A stretch of DNA of 47,883 nt from Chara braunii (Eukaryota; Streptophyta; Charophyceae; Charales; Characeae): contig BFEA01000281.1 of the NCBI GenBank assembly GCA_003427395.1, forward strand, positions 67,444 through 115,326, given 5' to 3'. A model generated the notes under the pieces. The model saw only the letters and a list, made by a program, of their open reading frames with translations. It searched no databases and was not told the origin of the DNA. A program made the position numbers and the translations under genes. Below are positions 20,841 to 31,200 of this stretch, piece after piece (within the stretch, counting starts at the first letter, position 1; every line of letters begins with the position of its first letter).

Positions 20841-21760
20841 ACTCCGATTTTTACTTCGTCTTCCCTCCCATCACCTTCCTCGACTTCTCATCGCACCTCC
20901 TTCTCTCTACCACTCTCGCTCTAGTAACTTTCTCACTAATCTGACTTCACCATCCAACTCGCATCACTCAAGAACCCCAGTACCGTGTCTTTCCTTGCCT
21001 GATTCCGTTGAGAATCGGGCAAGATATGCTCGTTTCCCTCCTTCTCTTTCCTCCGTTCGCCATACCTCCGCGCACCATATTCTCCGCTAACCTTCCTATC
21101 TACTAATCCATTCTCAAAACTAACATCATCATCGAAGTCGCCTTGCCTAAAAACCCCTATCTAGCATTTTCCCCCATCGAAATCGCCCTCTATATAAGCG
21201 AGTACCAACTCTTTTCCTTCTCCACCATCCCACCTTTTATCTGCATGTACCCGACACAATATCTCGCCCGCGTACGTTCGTTTCTCACTGTGTCCGCACT
21301 CCGCCTCGCCCACTTGCTTCTTCGATGCTGCGCTGCGCAGCGCTGCTCATCTCGCTCCGCCCCTTGGTTCACCTCATCGTCATCTCCCTACCTCCGCGCT
21401 GCACTTTTCTCCTCGCATGCATCCGGTACGCCTTCCCGTCCGGATTCGCCCACCGTCTTTCACCACCCCGCCTGGCCTCGACGTGTGGGCGCCTGTCACC
21501 CCGCTGCTCAGCGCCTCCACTCCGTCACCGCCCGACCTTCTACGTCCCTTCCTCTGAGTGCATCCGGACGTGACTCCGGCTTAGATTCATTCCCCCGCTG
21601 TGCTCCCCATCTTCCTCCGTACTACTCTCGACATAGCCCTCCGCCCACAGCTCCTTAACGCAGTCTAGGTAGCGGTCCTCCCGACACCGAAATGGACAGG
21701 TCGATCGCACAGCTAGTTCGTAGGAGAAAAAAAGCAGAATGCCTGCCCCTACTTTTTTCT

Positions 21761-21838
21761 TATACACGTCACCCTACGCCAGGGGCCAGGCTAATCTTTT
21801 CTGTATTGTTCCAATTTCTACGAATGTCCAGAAGGTCT
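21761..21838 (-). pseudogene. U6 snRNA-like copy 1 (left arm)
   Basis: The minus strand reads CCTTCTGGACATTCGTAGAA, ATTGGAACAATACAGAAAAG, ATTAGCCTGGCCCCTGGCGT, AGGGTGACGTGTATA. It follows U6 snRNA through the ACAGAGA region (here ACAGAAA), the AGC-triad region and GATGACACGCACA (here GGTGACGTGTATA). It lacks the U6 3' end and has changes in invariant positions, so it is not a functional U6. Confidence 0.85.
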
Positions 21839-22006
21839 TCGTGTCGGTCAGCGCCCGTTTGTTGTCGCAACAGGCAGCCGCCNGGCGAATCCCACCACGG
21901 GGCCATCCACTCCGCCTTCGACCCCGCTCTTGTTCTCATGTACCCGGCGCACCCTACATCCGGGTTCGTTCCGGATCTCAGCGCATCATCCCAGCGCGAC
22001 GACGAG

Positions 22007-22052
22007 CAGATCTTTTCTGCTCTGTTCAAATTTTAACCGATGTCCCGAAGGA
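22007..22052 (-). pseudogene. U6 snRNA-like copy 2 (left arm, 5' part)
   Basis: The minus strand reads GTCCTTCGGGACATCGGTTA, AAATTTGAACAGAGCAGAAA, AGATCT: the 5' stem-loop and upstream part of U6 with ACAGAGA altered. It ends before the AGC region. It lies between a tRNA-like module (22096-22162) and U6-like copy 1, all on the minus strand. Confidence 0.8.
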
Positions 22053-22095
22053 CTCGAGCTGGGCCTCGCTCTATGGCTACGCAGATCAAGTTCCA

Positions 22096-22162
22096 TCATC
22101 TGGATTCGAACACAGGCCTGTTCTTCAACAGCTCAGGGGTATACCCACCGAGCTATGCTCTT
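22096..22162 (-). pseudogene. tRNA-like module (left arm)
   Basis: The minus strand reads GAGCATAGCTCGGTGGGTAT (A box) and GGCCTGTGTTCGAATCCAGA (near-perfect B box) at tRNA spacing. The anticodon arm is not clean. Probably a tRNA-derived SINE head or decayed tRNA. Confidence 0.65.
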
Positions 22163-22231
22163 GGGTGCCAGCCGCGCCCCCACGGCGCCGCGTCCCAGGC
22201 AAACGGTGTCCGGCGCGGCCCCGGCTTGACT

Positions 22232-22395
22232 ATGAAAACAGTTTGTAATGGCACTTCAGGCAACCCCGCAAATACAACACACCCCCACGAGACCTCACAA
22301 AACCCGAAGCGTAGGGCGTATACATTCAGCATTACCGGCCCTTTCGCCTCAAGTGCAAATACAAACTCAGCCCTGACCGCGTCGTGGTTTTTCAT
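22232..22395. mobile_element. MITE, family B, copy 2
   Basis: Starts ATGAAAACAGTTTGTAATGG, CACTTCAGGCA and contains ACACACCCCCAC and TTTCGCCTCAAGTGCAAATA, matching 8293-8452 end to end. I see no counterpart in the right arm, so it probably inserted after the arms separated. Confidence 0.65.
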
Positions 22396-22654
22396 TCACG
22401 GCGTAAGGGAGGACTTTTGCCAGCACCCCAAACACGCGGACCCGTCAAACGGGGCACGCGCTCAAGGTCCTCGACTGCCATGACGACCATTAGATCCGAC
22501 GTCTCGCCCAAATCAACGGTCCGCCGGGGTATAAAAAATACGACGGTAGAATAAAATTATTTAGAAAACGCCACCACTGATCGGACGCCGCCATCAACAA
22601 AACAAAGGGGGATAACCCCACGGCCCTCAACCCCATCGGCTCCCTCCTCGATGC

Positions 22655-22745
22655 TCCGCTGCCGCTGCGCTGGCGCTCGCCGGCGTCGATCCCCGAACCT
22701 TCATAGTGTCAGTCCAATGTCGTAACCTATAGGGCTAAGCCCAAG
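22655..22745 (-). pseudogene. tRNA-like module shared by both arms (left copy)
   Basis: The minus strand has TTAGCCCTATAGGTTACGAC and GGTTCGGGGATCGACGCC. The right arm carries the same module at 33612-33690 on the plus strand (TGGCCCTACTGGTTACGATC, GGTTCGGGGATCGAGGCC). It therefore predates the arm duplication. Confidence 0.6.
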
Positions 22746-23234
22746 TCTGAGACCAGCGCCCGCAGAGTACCATACAAGGTGGTGCGGCGCGGTGCTTTGG
22801 GCTAATAAACCGGCTGCGCGGCTCCCAGTGTCCGCGCCGGCTTGCTTATACCATGCCATAATTGCCCCGTGCGCCATCCTACGACACCCCGCTCACCGCA
22901 CGAAGTCGCGCAGTCATTGCCAATGCCGTCGTCGGGGCCGTTCTCCGCACGAGCGCTCGACTCGGTCAAGCCTAGCCATTGAAAGAAAATGTCCCCTAGA
23001 TCCTAGTTTAATCCCGAGTAGCCAAAAATAAAAACATAAGATAAAAATAAATAAATAAACAAACCGGCGCCCGCACCGGTTTCGTAATCAACATCAGGGG
23101 ATGAATCACGCGCGCCTTAAACCTGCGCACTCTAGTCAACCATCCAGTCAACGTAAGTCACAGACACAGTCGCGCCTAGCGCGGTATACTTAACTTCAAG
23201 CCTAAACCATTTTCTACCACTTGCATAAAACAGG

Positions 23235-23260
23235 GCGGATACCCTTGTAAGGGTTTTCGC
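23235..23260. repeat. Palindrome at the inner end of the left arm
   Basis: GCGGATACCCTT-GT-AAGGGTTTTCGC, nearly perfect. The right arm has a perfect 12+2+12 version at 33078-33103. Confidence 0.8.
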
Positions 23261-23276
23261 GCCGACACCACTGTGG

Positions 23277-23640
23277 GAGGCGGGCCTCTGACAGCGCTGA
23301 GGGCGCTTTGAATCCTTTTTGTCATTTTCAGTCCGTTTTTTCCTTTGTCTCTGGAAGAAGATTTGGTCCGACTTGTGCAAAATAAGACTGAATCGACCCC
23401 TAGAACATGGAAAGATACATTTCCATTTTTTTTGTCTTTTGGTTTACTTTTTAGACTGAATACTCCCCTACAACATGGAAAGATACATGTGGGGAGACTG
23501 AATCATCTGCTGGAACGTAGAAAGAGGTACACCGCCATTTTTTTTATTTTTATTTTTTCGCCATTTTTTTTGTCTTCACGGAGAGCACATCAGAAAAACT
23601 CTTCCTTCTGCCCGCCGTGAGAGGCGGGCCTCTGACAGAG
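23277..23640 (+). repeat. Local repeats in the centre: GAGGCGGGCCTC and AACATGGAAAGATACAT units
   Basis: GAGGCGGGCCTCTGACAG occurs at 23277 and 23621, followed by the related CGCTGAGGGC/AGCTGAGAGC. Between them AACATGGAAAGATACAT occurs at 23404 and 23473, with a decayed third unit at 23513, each preceded by a GACTGAAT block. Inverted relatives are at 15931 and 35408. Family unknown. Confidence 0.6.
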
Positions 23641-24841
23641 CTGAGAGCACCCTTCTTGCCTTTTTTAGTTGTTTTTTTTCTTTTTGGCACCGTTTCTCAC
23701 TTCTGGCCGGCGTGGGCTAATGTACGAGTGAAAACAGCTACCCCGTTTCGTACCAGCTGCTGGTTGCAGGTCCAGCACAAGGGGCGGTACCTGTGCCAAC
23801 CACAAAATGCCCCCTACCGGTTCCCGCCCCTTCCAGGCTCGGCAAAGCTTAGCGCGCAGGCCATATTTAGGCTCGACATCAATAGCTGGGCCAAGTACTG
23901 GTGGTTTAATCCTTTACCCTCTCCTATTGGAGATCTCACCAGCAAGAGACAAAAGTTGTGTTTGTGGTGGGCAAGGGGACAGGGAGAACACCCCCTAGGT
24001 AAAACGTGCATAGTAGTCCTCCCAGTCAGGTTCAAGAGGGGAATATGGAAAGTTAGACTGTCAAAACCACCACGTGGGAAGTAACAGTGAAAGGTACCAA
24101 GCCTTCATCCCTTTCTCTAGCAACAGTGGCAGAGGTATGGTAGGGGGATCTTTAATAAAAATGAGAATCGTACCTAAGTTCTTACAGGTGACTGTAGTGA
24201 ATATGGTGAAGGCATAGTCTTACCCCATCAGTAATGGTGGAAGGTCGAGGTTCCAAGGGTTCGGTTGTTTGCCGATGAAAGTGGTAAACTCATTGCCGTG
24301 TCAGACGAGTAATCTCTGACCTTATTACTTCACTATATGCGGGAAAGTCCTAACCTATTTATTGAATGAATTTCAATATACAATGGATAATCCGCAGGAA
24401 ACCAACATATGTCTGTGTAGGATAAATTTAGTAAAGAGCAATTCCACCAAGATTCTCTGCTTCCCTCTCATTATTCGCAGGGTCAAATAAGCTTGCTGAG
24501 AGAGATGTTTACCTGAGGTACAAAGAGTCCAAGCAGGTGGAGCTTTGTTGGTTTGGGTATGACATGTTAACAAAAATTCAATTGTTGAAGATAAAGGCAA
24601 GCAAATTCTGGTCAGAGGAAGGTGTGTGCACCATCTTGGTACGCCTATTGAGACATGGCACATTGGAAGTCGGGGGACAACTGGATTGTGGAGCCTGGCA
24701 AAGAATGTAGGCAAATAGTGAATTTATTGTCACTCATTCACTCCATCCTAGATTTCATAAAATATATTTATATATATGACAAAACTTGGTGTGATTGATG
24801 CACTATACAACAAGGATAAAAAGTGGAAAATGTTAAGGCGC
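23641..24841. other. Gene-free stretch between left arm and LINE copy 2
   Basis: Contains a CTGGTGGTTTAAT motif at 23899 and an AT-rich tract near 24760. 24370-24780 may be LINE sequence upstream of ORF2, but I cannot place it in a known domain. Confidence 0.4.
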
Positions 24842-27795
24842 AATGTGGATCTAGACATAAGATCGTTAAATGTTAATGGTCTAGCAACAACTAAATTCAA
24901 CAAAAGACAAGCTATCTACGATCAACTAAAAGAGATTGGGGGGGAGGAATGATCAGATGTGATTTGTATTCAGAAAATTCATCTAATGGATACAAAGATT
25001 CATAATCACATGCATAAGGAAATCTGACTATATCCTGCCTATAGGGCTCACGCTCCTAGTCTGGGCAGTGCAAGGGTAGCCATATGGATACCTTCAGACT
25101 CGAAAGTGGAAGTCCTCAATTGGAAAGTGGATCGACTGGATGGAAGGTGGGTTTATAACTTGGGGATGCTCGAATTGGAAGTTGTTAGTATACTAAGTGT
25201 ATACATACAAAATGATGTTGGAGCACGTCAATGTTTTTTTTAATCCTCCCTGCCCAACCTGCCTATTGGTATACCAATCATTGTGATGGGAGATTTCAAC
25301 GCAGCAATTTATCCCCATAATAACAGACATTATCCACCCCTCCCAAACAGGATTCATTCATAGAAGGAATATACAAGATAATGTCTTGCTAGTCAATGAA
25401 ATGATCAAGCTATCTAGGCAAAATAAACAAAATATGGCATTCATATTCATTGATTTAAAAAAAACATATGATCATGTAGATTGGCGGTTCTTGGATGCAT
25501 GTCGAACCAAGCTAGAATTCGAACCGGGGATAAGAAGGTGGGTGCAATTACTCCATGCAAATGCCACAACAAGAATACAGGTTAATGGCTTATTATCCCC
25601 AAAGATTTTTCTTCAAAGATCTGTAAGACAAGGAGATCCTTTAGCCCCTTTCTCTTTGTAATCATTATGGAGGCGTTAGGAGCCAACCTTAGGGCAAACC
25701 GCAATATCCAACGTCTCCGAATCACTAATATTCCAGAAGAAGCAATCCCGATCTGCTCAATATTCGTCAATGACTTAACTATCATGATGGAGGCTTCTTC
25801 AACAAACATGGAGGAAATTAAGGCGTTAATGGACAAATTTTCGTCTCTTTCTTATATGTTAGTAAATTGGGGTAATAAGACGATGGGATGGTGGATACAT
25901 TCTCAAGGGGACAGACCACCAGAACTTCCCAGGATCAAATAGATGTCTTAGGAGGCTCCTATCAGGGTGCTAGGGGTGATTTTGACAGCACAAGGGAAAC
26001 CAAACTCGAATGATATATGGATCTCATCCAGTGCATTAGAAAAAATGAGATTGTGGCATAATAAACACACATCGATATTCGGGAGAGCACAAATAATCAA
26101 TAACGTCATTCTAGCCTCAATATGGTATAAAGCAATGCTATGGTCACTCAGTAACAATGCTACTAAAAGGTTAAAGAAACAACTGACAGCTTTTATGTGG
26201 CGAGGGGATCATGACTTATCATATGTGATCCAAAGAATGGCATGACAAACATTAATTCAGCCTAAATACAAAGGAGGTCTGAGACTCCTAGACCCAAAAA
26301 TTCAATACAAGGCCCTGACACTACAAGTATTGAAACGATTAATCTAGGGTACAGACCTGCCATGGCAGGAGTTGGCATTAAAGAAAATCCGTAGATTGGT
26401 ACCCCAGACGACCAATGAAGTGCACCCGCTCACTTGGATGGAAGATAGGTATTGGACTATCCCTCGAGCCCAGATGCAGTTCTCAAAAGTGGGGATAAGA
26501 TGAGAGGTTAGGAGAGACTTAACTCTGGATGGGTTCTGGTCTGATCTACTGAAATTTTGGCGGGAATTACCTATACCTAATAAATCAAAACCAACAAGGT
26601 ATGAGGAAGTCATACGTCAACCATTGTTTGGTAATCATTGGATCACGGATCAGAATGGGAGGGTGTTTATTAACTCAGACTCTCCATGGTCCACATGGGT
26701 CAAGAATGGAGTAGTCAGAATCAAAGATATATGAAATCCTACCAGTGAGAATAAGAATTGGAAGGAGGTTGGAATGCTTAGGAAAGAAATCAAGTATGCA
26801 CATAAACTTTTGGACAAGTTGGACGAAATTCTTCCATCTATATCCTTATCTTGGATAGTCACCCTGAAAAAAGGTCTGGTCTTCCAAGTAGCCGATTGGG
26901 TTTGCATAAATCAACACGACAACGCTAAGAATATAGGACAAATATTGGATATACACGAGGATGGCGCGGTCAACGTTCTCAAGTTCACAAAGACGATAGG
27001 ATTGCTAAAAGGGACGAAGACAGAGTGATCTTCATATCCTTTGAGGACATATATAGGATAAGAGCATTATATGTCACAAACATTAAACAATGGATACCAT
27101 TCCTCATTAGAACAGAAGGGAGTGGCATTGCCATGGTGTAAATCTTGTGCACAGGCATTCCCCCCCCCAAAAAAAAAGAAAACACTTGAACATATATTTT
27201 TGCAATGCCCGGGCTCTGTTTTGTTGTGGCGTCGATGAGACTATGTATGGCAAAGGATCTTAGGATTGGAGTGGTTGTGGGAACGGAGGCAATATTGTTA
27301 GGTCACTGGAACCCACAACTGATAGAGCTTTCTGAGTTCCAACAAAATTTTTTCCATCTTGGAAGGAAAGCGGTATTGTGTGCATTATGGTACAAACGAT
27401 GCATTAACGAGATGGAAGAGGTGAAGATTGAAAGTCGGGAATTGACGGAAATAATACAAAACTTTGTTCAAACAGAAATTAGAAGTCAATGGGAGAAGGC
27501 AAGAACTAAACTCAAGGAATTTAAACAAAAAACGGACATCCAACAGTGGATTCGAAAGTTTCAAATGGAATGGCTAGGGGATGCAACAAGGCAACTACTT
27601 GGAAAAGTAGTATGGCCGGGAGAGGCAGGGGAGCGGGGGATGCTCAAGCGGGATTACCAGATTACCTTTAGTAATTGGTTTGACTTCCAACCAGGAGCAG
27701 CGTTAAGAGCACCTGGGTATTTTGTTGATCCCTTCCCTCCCTCTATACTAGCATTGGTAAAGCTTGAGTGGTATGGGGGAGGGGAGGAAGGATAG
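24842..27795 (+). pseudogene. LINE ORF2 relic, copy 2 (endonuclease, RT, zf-RVT)
   Basis: Endonuclease: DIRSLNVNGL (about 24857), then ICIQKIHL where catalytic Glu has become Lys, and MGDFNAAI (about 25290). A deletion then removes the endonuclease C-terminus and RT N-terminus. RT: IHPSQTGFIH, FIFIDLKKTYDHVDWRFLD, RSVRQGDPLAPF (about 25613), a frameshift near 25660, then IFVNDLTIMMEA: the usual Asp-Asp pair reads Asn-Asp. Thumb: WHNKHTSIFGRAQIINN, FMWRGDHDL. zf-RVT: CKSC...TLEHIFLQC (about 27143-27215). In-frame stops include 24950 TGA, 25025 TGA, 25940 TAG, 26243 TGA, 26345 TAG, 26501 TGA and 26732 TGA; most match Trp in other copies. Dead in both enzymes. Confidence 0.9.
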
Positions 27796-28041
27796 AATAA
27801 AGGTTTAAGGTAGAGTAACTCAAAAGGGGGAGGCTAGTCTTATCAATTCCATCAGGCAGACGAAATTCTGACTGAAGAGGCATTCCTACCTACAAGTGCA
27901 GGATAACAATGTAGTAGATGGTTCACTTGGTAAGAAGATAGGGAGGCGATGAGTCTGTTTTCTAGGAATAGAAAACAATAGTAATGGGACGCTGGACCCG
28001 GTTTCCAGCATAGGGATCACTGGATCTTATTCAAAAAAAAA
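24842..28041 (+). mobile_element. L1-type LINE, copy 2
   Basis: Runs from the start of the endonuclease domain through RT, zf-RVT and a C-terminal extension to a 3' tail beginning GGACGCTGGACCC (27987) and an A-tract (28034-28053). It lacks ORF1. It lies inside the giant inverted repeat, in the same orientation as LINE copy 3, which follows 220 bp downstream. Confidence 0.85.
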
Positions 28042-28065
28042 AAAAAAAAAAAAGGATGGCTAGTG

Positions 28066-28260
28066 ATAGGACGCTGGACCCGGTTTCCAGCATAAGGTCT
28101 CTTCAAAATGATGTAAAGGACGTTGGACCTAGTTTCGAGCAGGTGATGCTCCCCACCAATAGATGAAGTTAGTCTGGGGATGCTAGCGGTGGCTGCTCAT
28201 GTTAGCACCTCTAGCATCACCCGGGATTTAAAAAAAAAAAAATAATAATAATAATAATAA
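28066..28260 (+). mobile_element. Further LINE 3' tails between copies 2 and 3
   Basis: A 26-base segment starting GGACGCTGGACCC at 28069 exactly repeats 27987-28012. At 28118 a fuller tail begins (GGACGTTGGACCTAG...), with GCTCCCCACCAATAGATGAA, a third hairpin GATGCTAG/CTAGCATC and an A-rich tract with AAT repeats (28227-28268). Confidence 0.8.
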
Positions 28261-28267
28261 AAAAAAA

Positions 28268-31200
28268 ATTCAACGCAGCACATGATAGGCAATTAGATCG
28301 TTGGCATCTCCCATTTCCTTATCTGATATATATTAAGATAGATGAGTTAATCATAACTAACCTATATCAAACACTTAATCTTTTTTTTTTCCTGTTTTAT
28401 AAAAGGTCAAGCAAAGCAAAACACAAAGTCACAGATTGATCTCAAACTAGTGTTAGACGATTTACATGGAGCACTACAAGTGGTTGAAATCTTCCCTCGT
28501 ATTCTCTTTACTGGTCTAAGATCATTCAATGAGTGTAGCTATTTTTTCCTTCCGAAAAAAAAAAAAAAAAAATCAAGGAAGAGATTATTATAAACTTAAT
28601 ATTGTTCATCTTAAAATTAAGAACTTTAGATCATATTTAAAAGATGTATGGATTTTTTTGAAAGAGTAAAAGGTACACATACAAAATAACATTCAATGGT
28701 TCAATAACGGTCTTATAGTTTTAGGCCGTAAATGCAATGAATATTCTAAAATGCTTGCAACTGAAAGACATTCAAAGGAAAAAAAAGATTCTACAACGGA
28801 TTCAACAACTTGAACATCAGGAAACAAAATTAGACGATAAGGAATTTCTAGAAAACATAGCAAATGAAGTCCAAGATTTAGAGGCTCACGTACTAACTCT
28901 AATGAAATATAGATGCCAATGAGTTAGGATCACAAGGAGGCTCAAAATGTATTATATGGAGGGTGCAATGAATGCACATTTTTTTGCGACGGTAGAGCAC
29001 GTACAGAAAGAACTGTGATTGAGGCACCCATAGACTCACAAAGTAGGGATGAATTTATGGTCACATCAAAAACATAATGTACTAAAATAGCCACAGAATT
29101 TTTAAAAATTTTGTTAGATACACCCCAAGCTCAACGAGATAGAGAAATATACGATTTTTAAACCCCATTAGTGTCAAGAATAATGATTGAATAACAACAA
29201 ATGTTTGAAATTTTTTTAAGTAAGGAAGAAATTTCAACAGCCTTAATGCTAATGGAGAAGAATAAAACCCAAGGAATTAATGGTTTGTCAAAGGAGTTCT
29301 GGGAAGCTGGGTGGAACTTTCTCTCGGATGATCTAATGAATTTCATTAATGGAGTATAAAACTCAGGGGATATGGGAAAAATTGTTGGCCAAGGGGTGTT
29401 AACTCTGCTATATAAAAAAAGAGAAAAAACTAATATATATAATTATCGACCAATAATCCTACTCACAGTGGTCTATAAGATACTCACAAAAGCCCTAGGC
29501 AATCGATTATCAAAATTTATGGTTGACATAATACATCCAACACAGTCTGGGTTTATAACTTGCATGAATATTCATGATAATATCCTACTAATTGATAAAA
29601 TTAACACGTTAATTTAAACATAATGCATCCTTTATCTTTATTGATTTCGAAAAAACATATGATCATGTGAACGGGTACTTTCTAGATAAATATATGGAAA
29701 AATTAAACTTTGGTTATGACTTCCGAAGATGGATTACGATCGTGCACCGCAATGTCACAACAAGAGTGTTTGTAAATGGTAATGTTGCTCCACCAATCCC
29801 TCTGCATCGGTTAGTTAGACAATGTCACCCCATAGCTCTCTTCCTGTTTGTAATCATAAAAGAGGCATTAGCAGCTAACCTAAGGCAGAATATAGATATT
29901 AAACATATACAGATAACATCAATCCCGGAGAAAGCAACCCCTGTCTGTTTATTATTTGCATATGATCTTTCACTCATGATTGAAGCATCTCAGAAGAATT
30001 TAGCATCCTTTCAAGCAATGATGGAAAAGTTTTGTTACCTATCTGATATGAACGTCAACTGGGGTAATAAAATATAGGTTGGTTGATGCACTATCCCACA
30101 TGACATATTTGTGAGGGTGTTAGGAATGACATTAACAGCGGAAGGAAAACTGAACACAAACAACGAATGAATTTTCCAACAGGCTCTCATGAAGCTTGAA
30201 TTATGGAAAGATAAGTATATTTCAATGTTTGGTCGTGTTTTAGTAATTAATAACGTAGTCATAACTTCTATTTGGTATAAATCAACTATTTGGGCGATGG
30301 ACAAAATTGTTCACAATGCTCTTCAAAGACAATTGGTCGCCTTTTTATGGAGAAGTAATCATGAGAGTAAGAATGTTATCAGTAGAGTGACATGGCAGTC
30401 AGTGATTCAACCAAAAGAGAAAGAGGGGTTAGGAATAATTTACCCATCTACACAAAGGATGGTTTTATCCATCCAATGGATTAAAAGCCTAATTTTCAAC
30501 CCTCAGACCCCTTGGAATGCTTTGGCATGGGAACGGATCAGGCGCATGGCACCTGAAACCCCAGAAGTTATTGACCCCATATCATGGCGAAATAACAGAT
30601 CATGGACCATCCCTAGGAAGAGTTCAAGAGAGATAGAGAATCCAATGCACCCAAGGCAATCATAAGGCCGGGCAGTAAGGGCTCACCTTGGAAAGGACCC
30701 CTTCTGGCCTACCTTGATAAGGATATGAAGGAAGTTACCCTTGTCGGACACAGTGGAGCCAACAAGATGGGAGGAAGTGTGTCAACAACCCTTGTTCAAT
30801 AATTGTTGGATCGAAGATTCACAAGGGTGTGTGCTGCATTGTATGAACTCCCCGTGGAAGAGATGGATCAAAAAAGGAGTTTTGAGTATTAAGGACATCT
30901 GGAATAAGAAGCTGAAGGATTGAATTTCGTCTGATGACTTACATAAGAGGTTGAAATATTTCCACCATTCTGAGAAAGCCCTAGAGAAAATTACGGAACT
31001 AATCCCTTTGGACTGGATTCATATCCTGAGAACAAACCCTAAATTTGTAGAAGGGATTGGGCAACCATCATTAATCAACTCCACCAGGTTGGAAATATTT
31101 TACAAATCAACACTAATTGAGAAACTTTTTTTGTCAATATCTAGGTTAGCCCATGATAACACATTTATTCCAACAAAGGAAGTTCAATGGGTGGATAGTC

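Larger units (their letters stand above)
16014..23268 (+). repeat. Left arm of the giant inverted repeat
   Basis: Order from the edge: GC-rich outer 1 kb; TATA-like tract (17049); conserved CCGACGAATCGGCAACCG (17446); 120-bp tandem units (17764-18330); hairpin array (18609-19300); GC-rich block (19550-19820); N-rich block (20090-20840); pyrimidine-rich block; U6-like and tRNA-like copies (21761-22745); a palindrome at 23235-23260. The matching segments occur in the same order, inverted, in the right arm. Left-arm-specific features are the second U6-like copy, the tRNA-like copy at 22096 and MITE B. Open frames are not conserved between arms, arguing against coding. Confidence 0.85.

Noticed and set aside
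21143-21658. 171-aa frame in the left arm
   Set aside because: Pyrimidine-rich low-complexity sequence giving Ser/Pro/Leu; the right-arm counterpart is not open.
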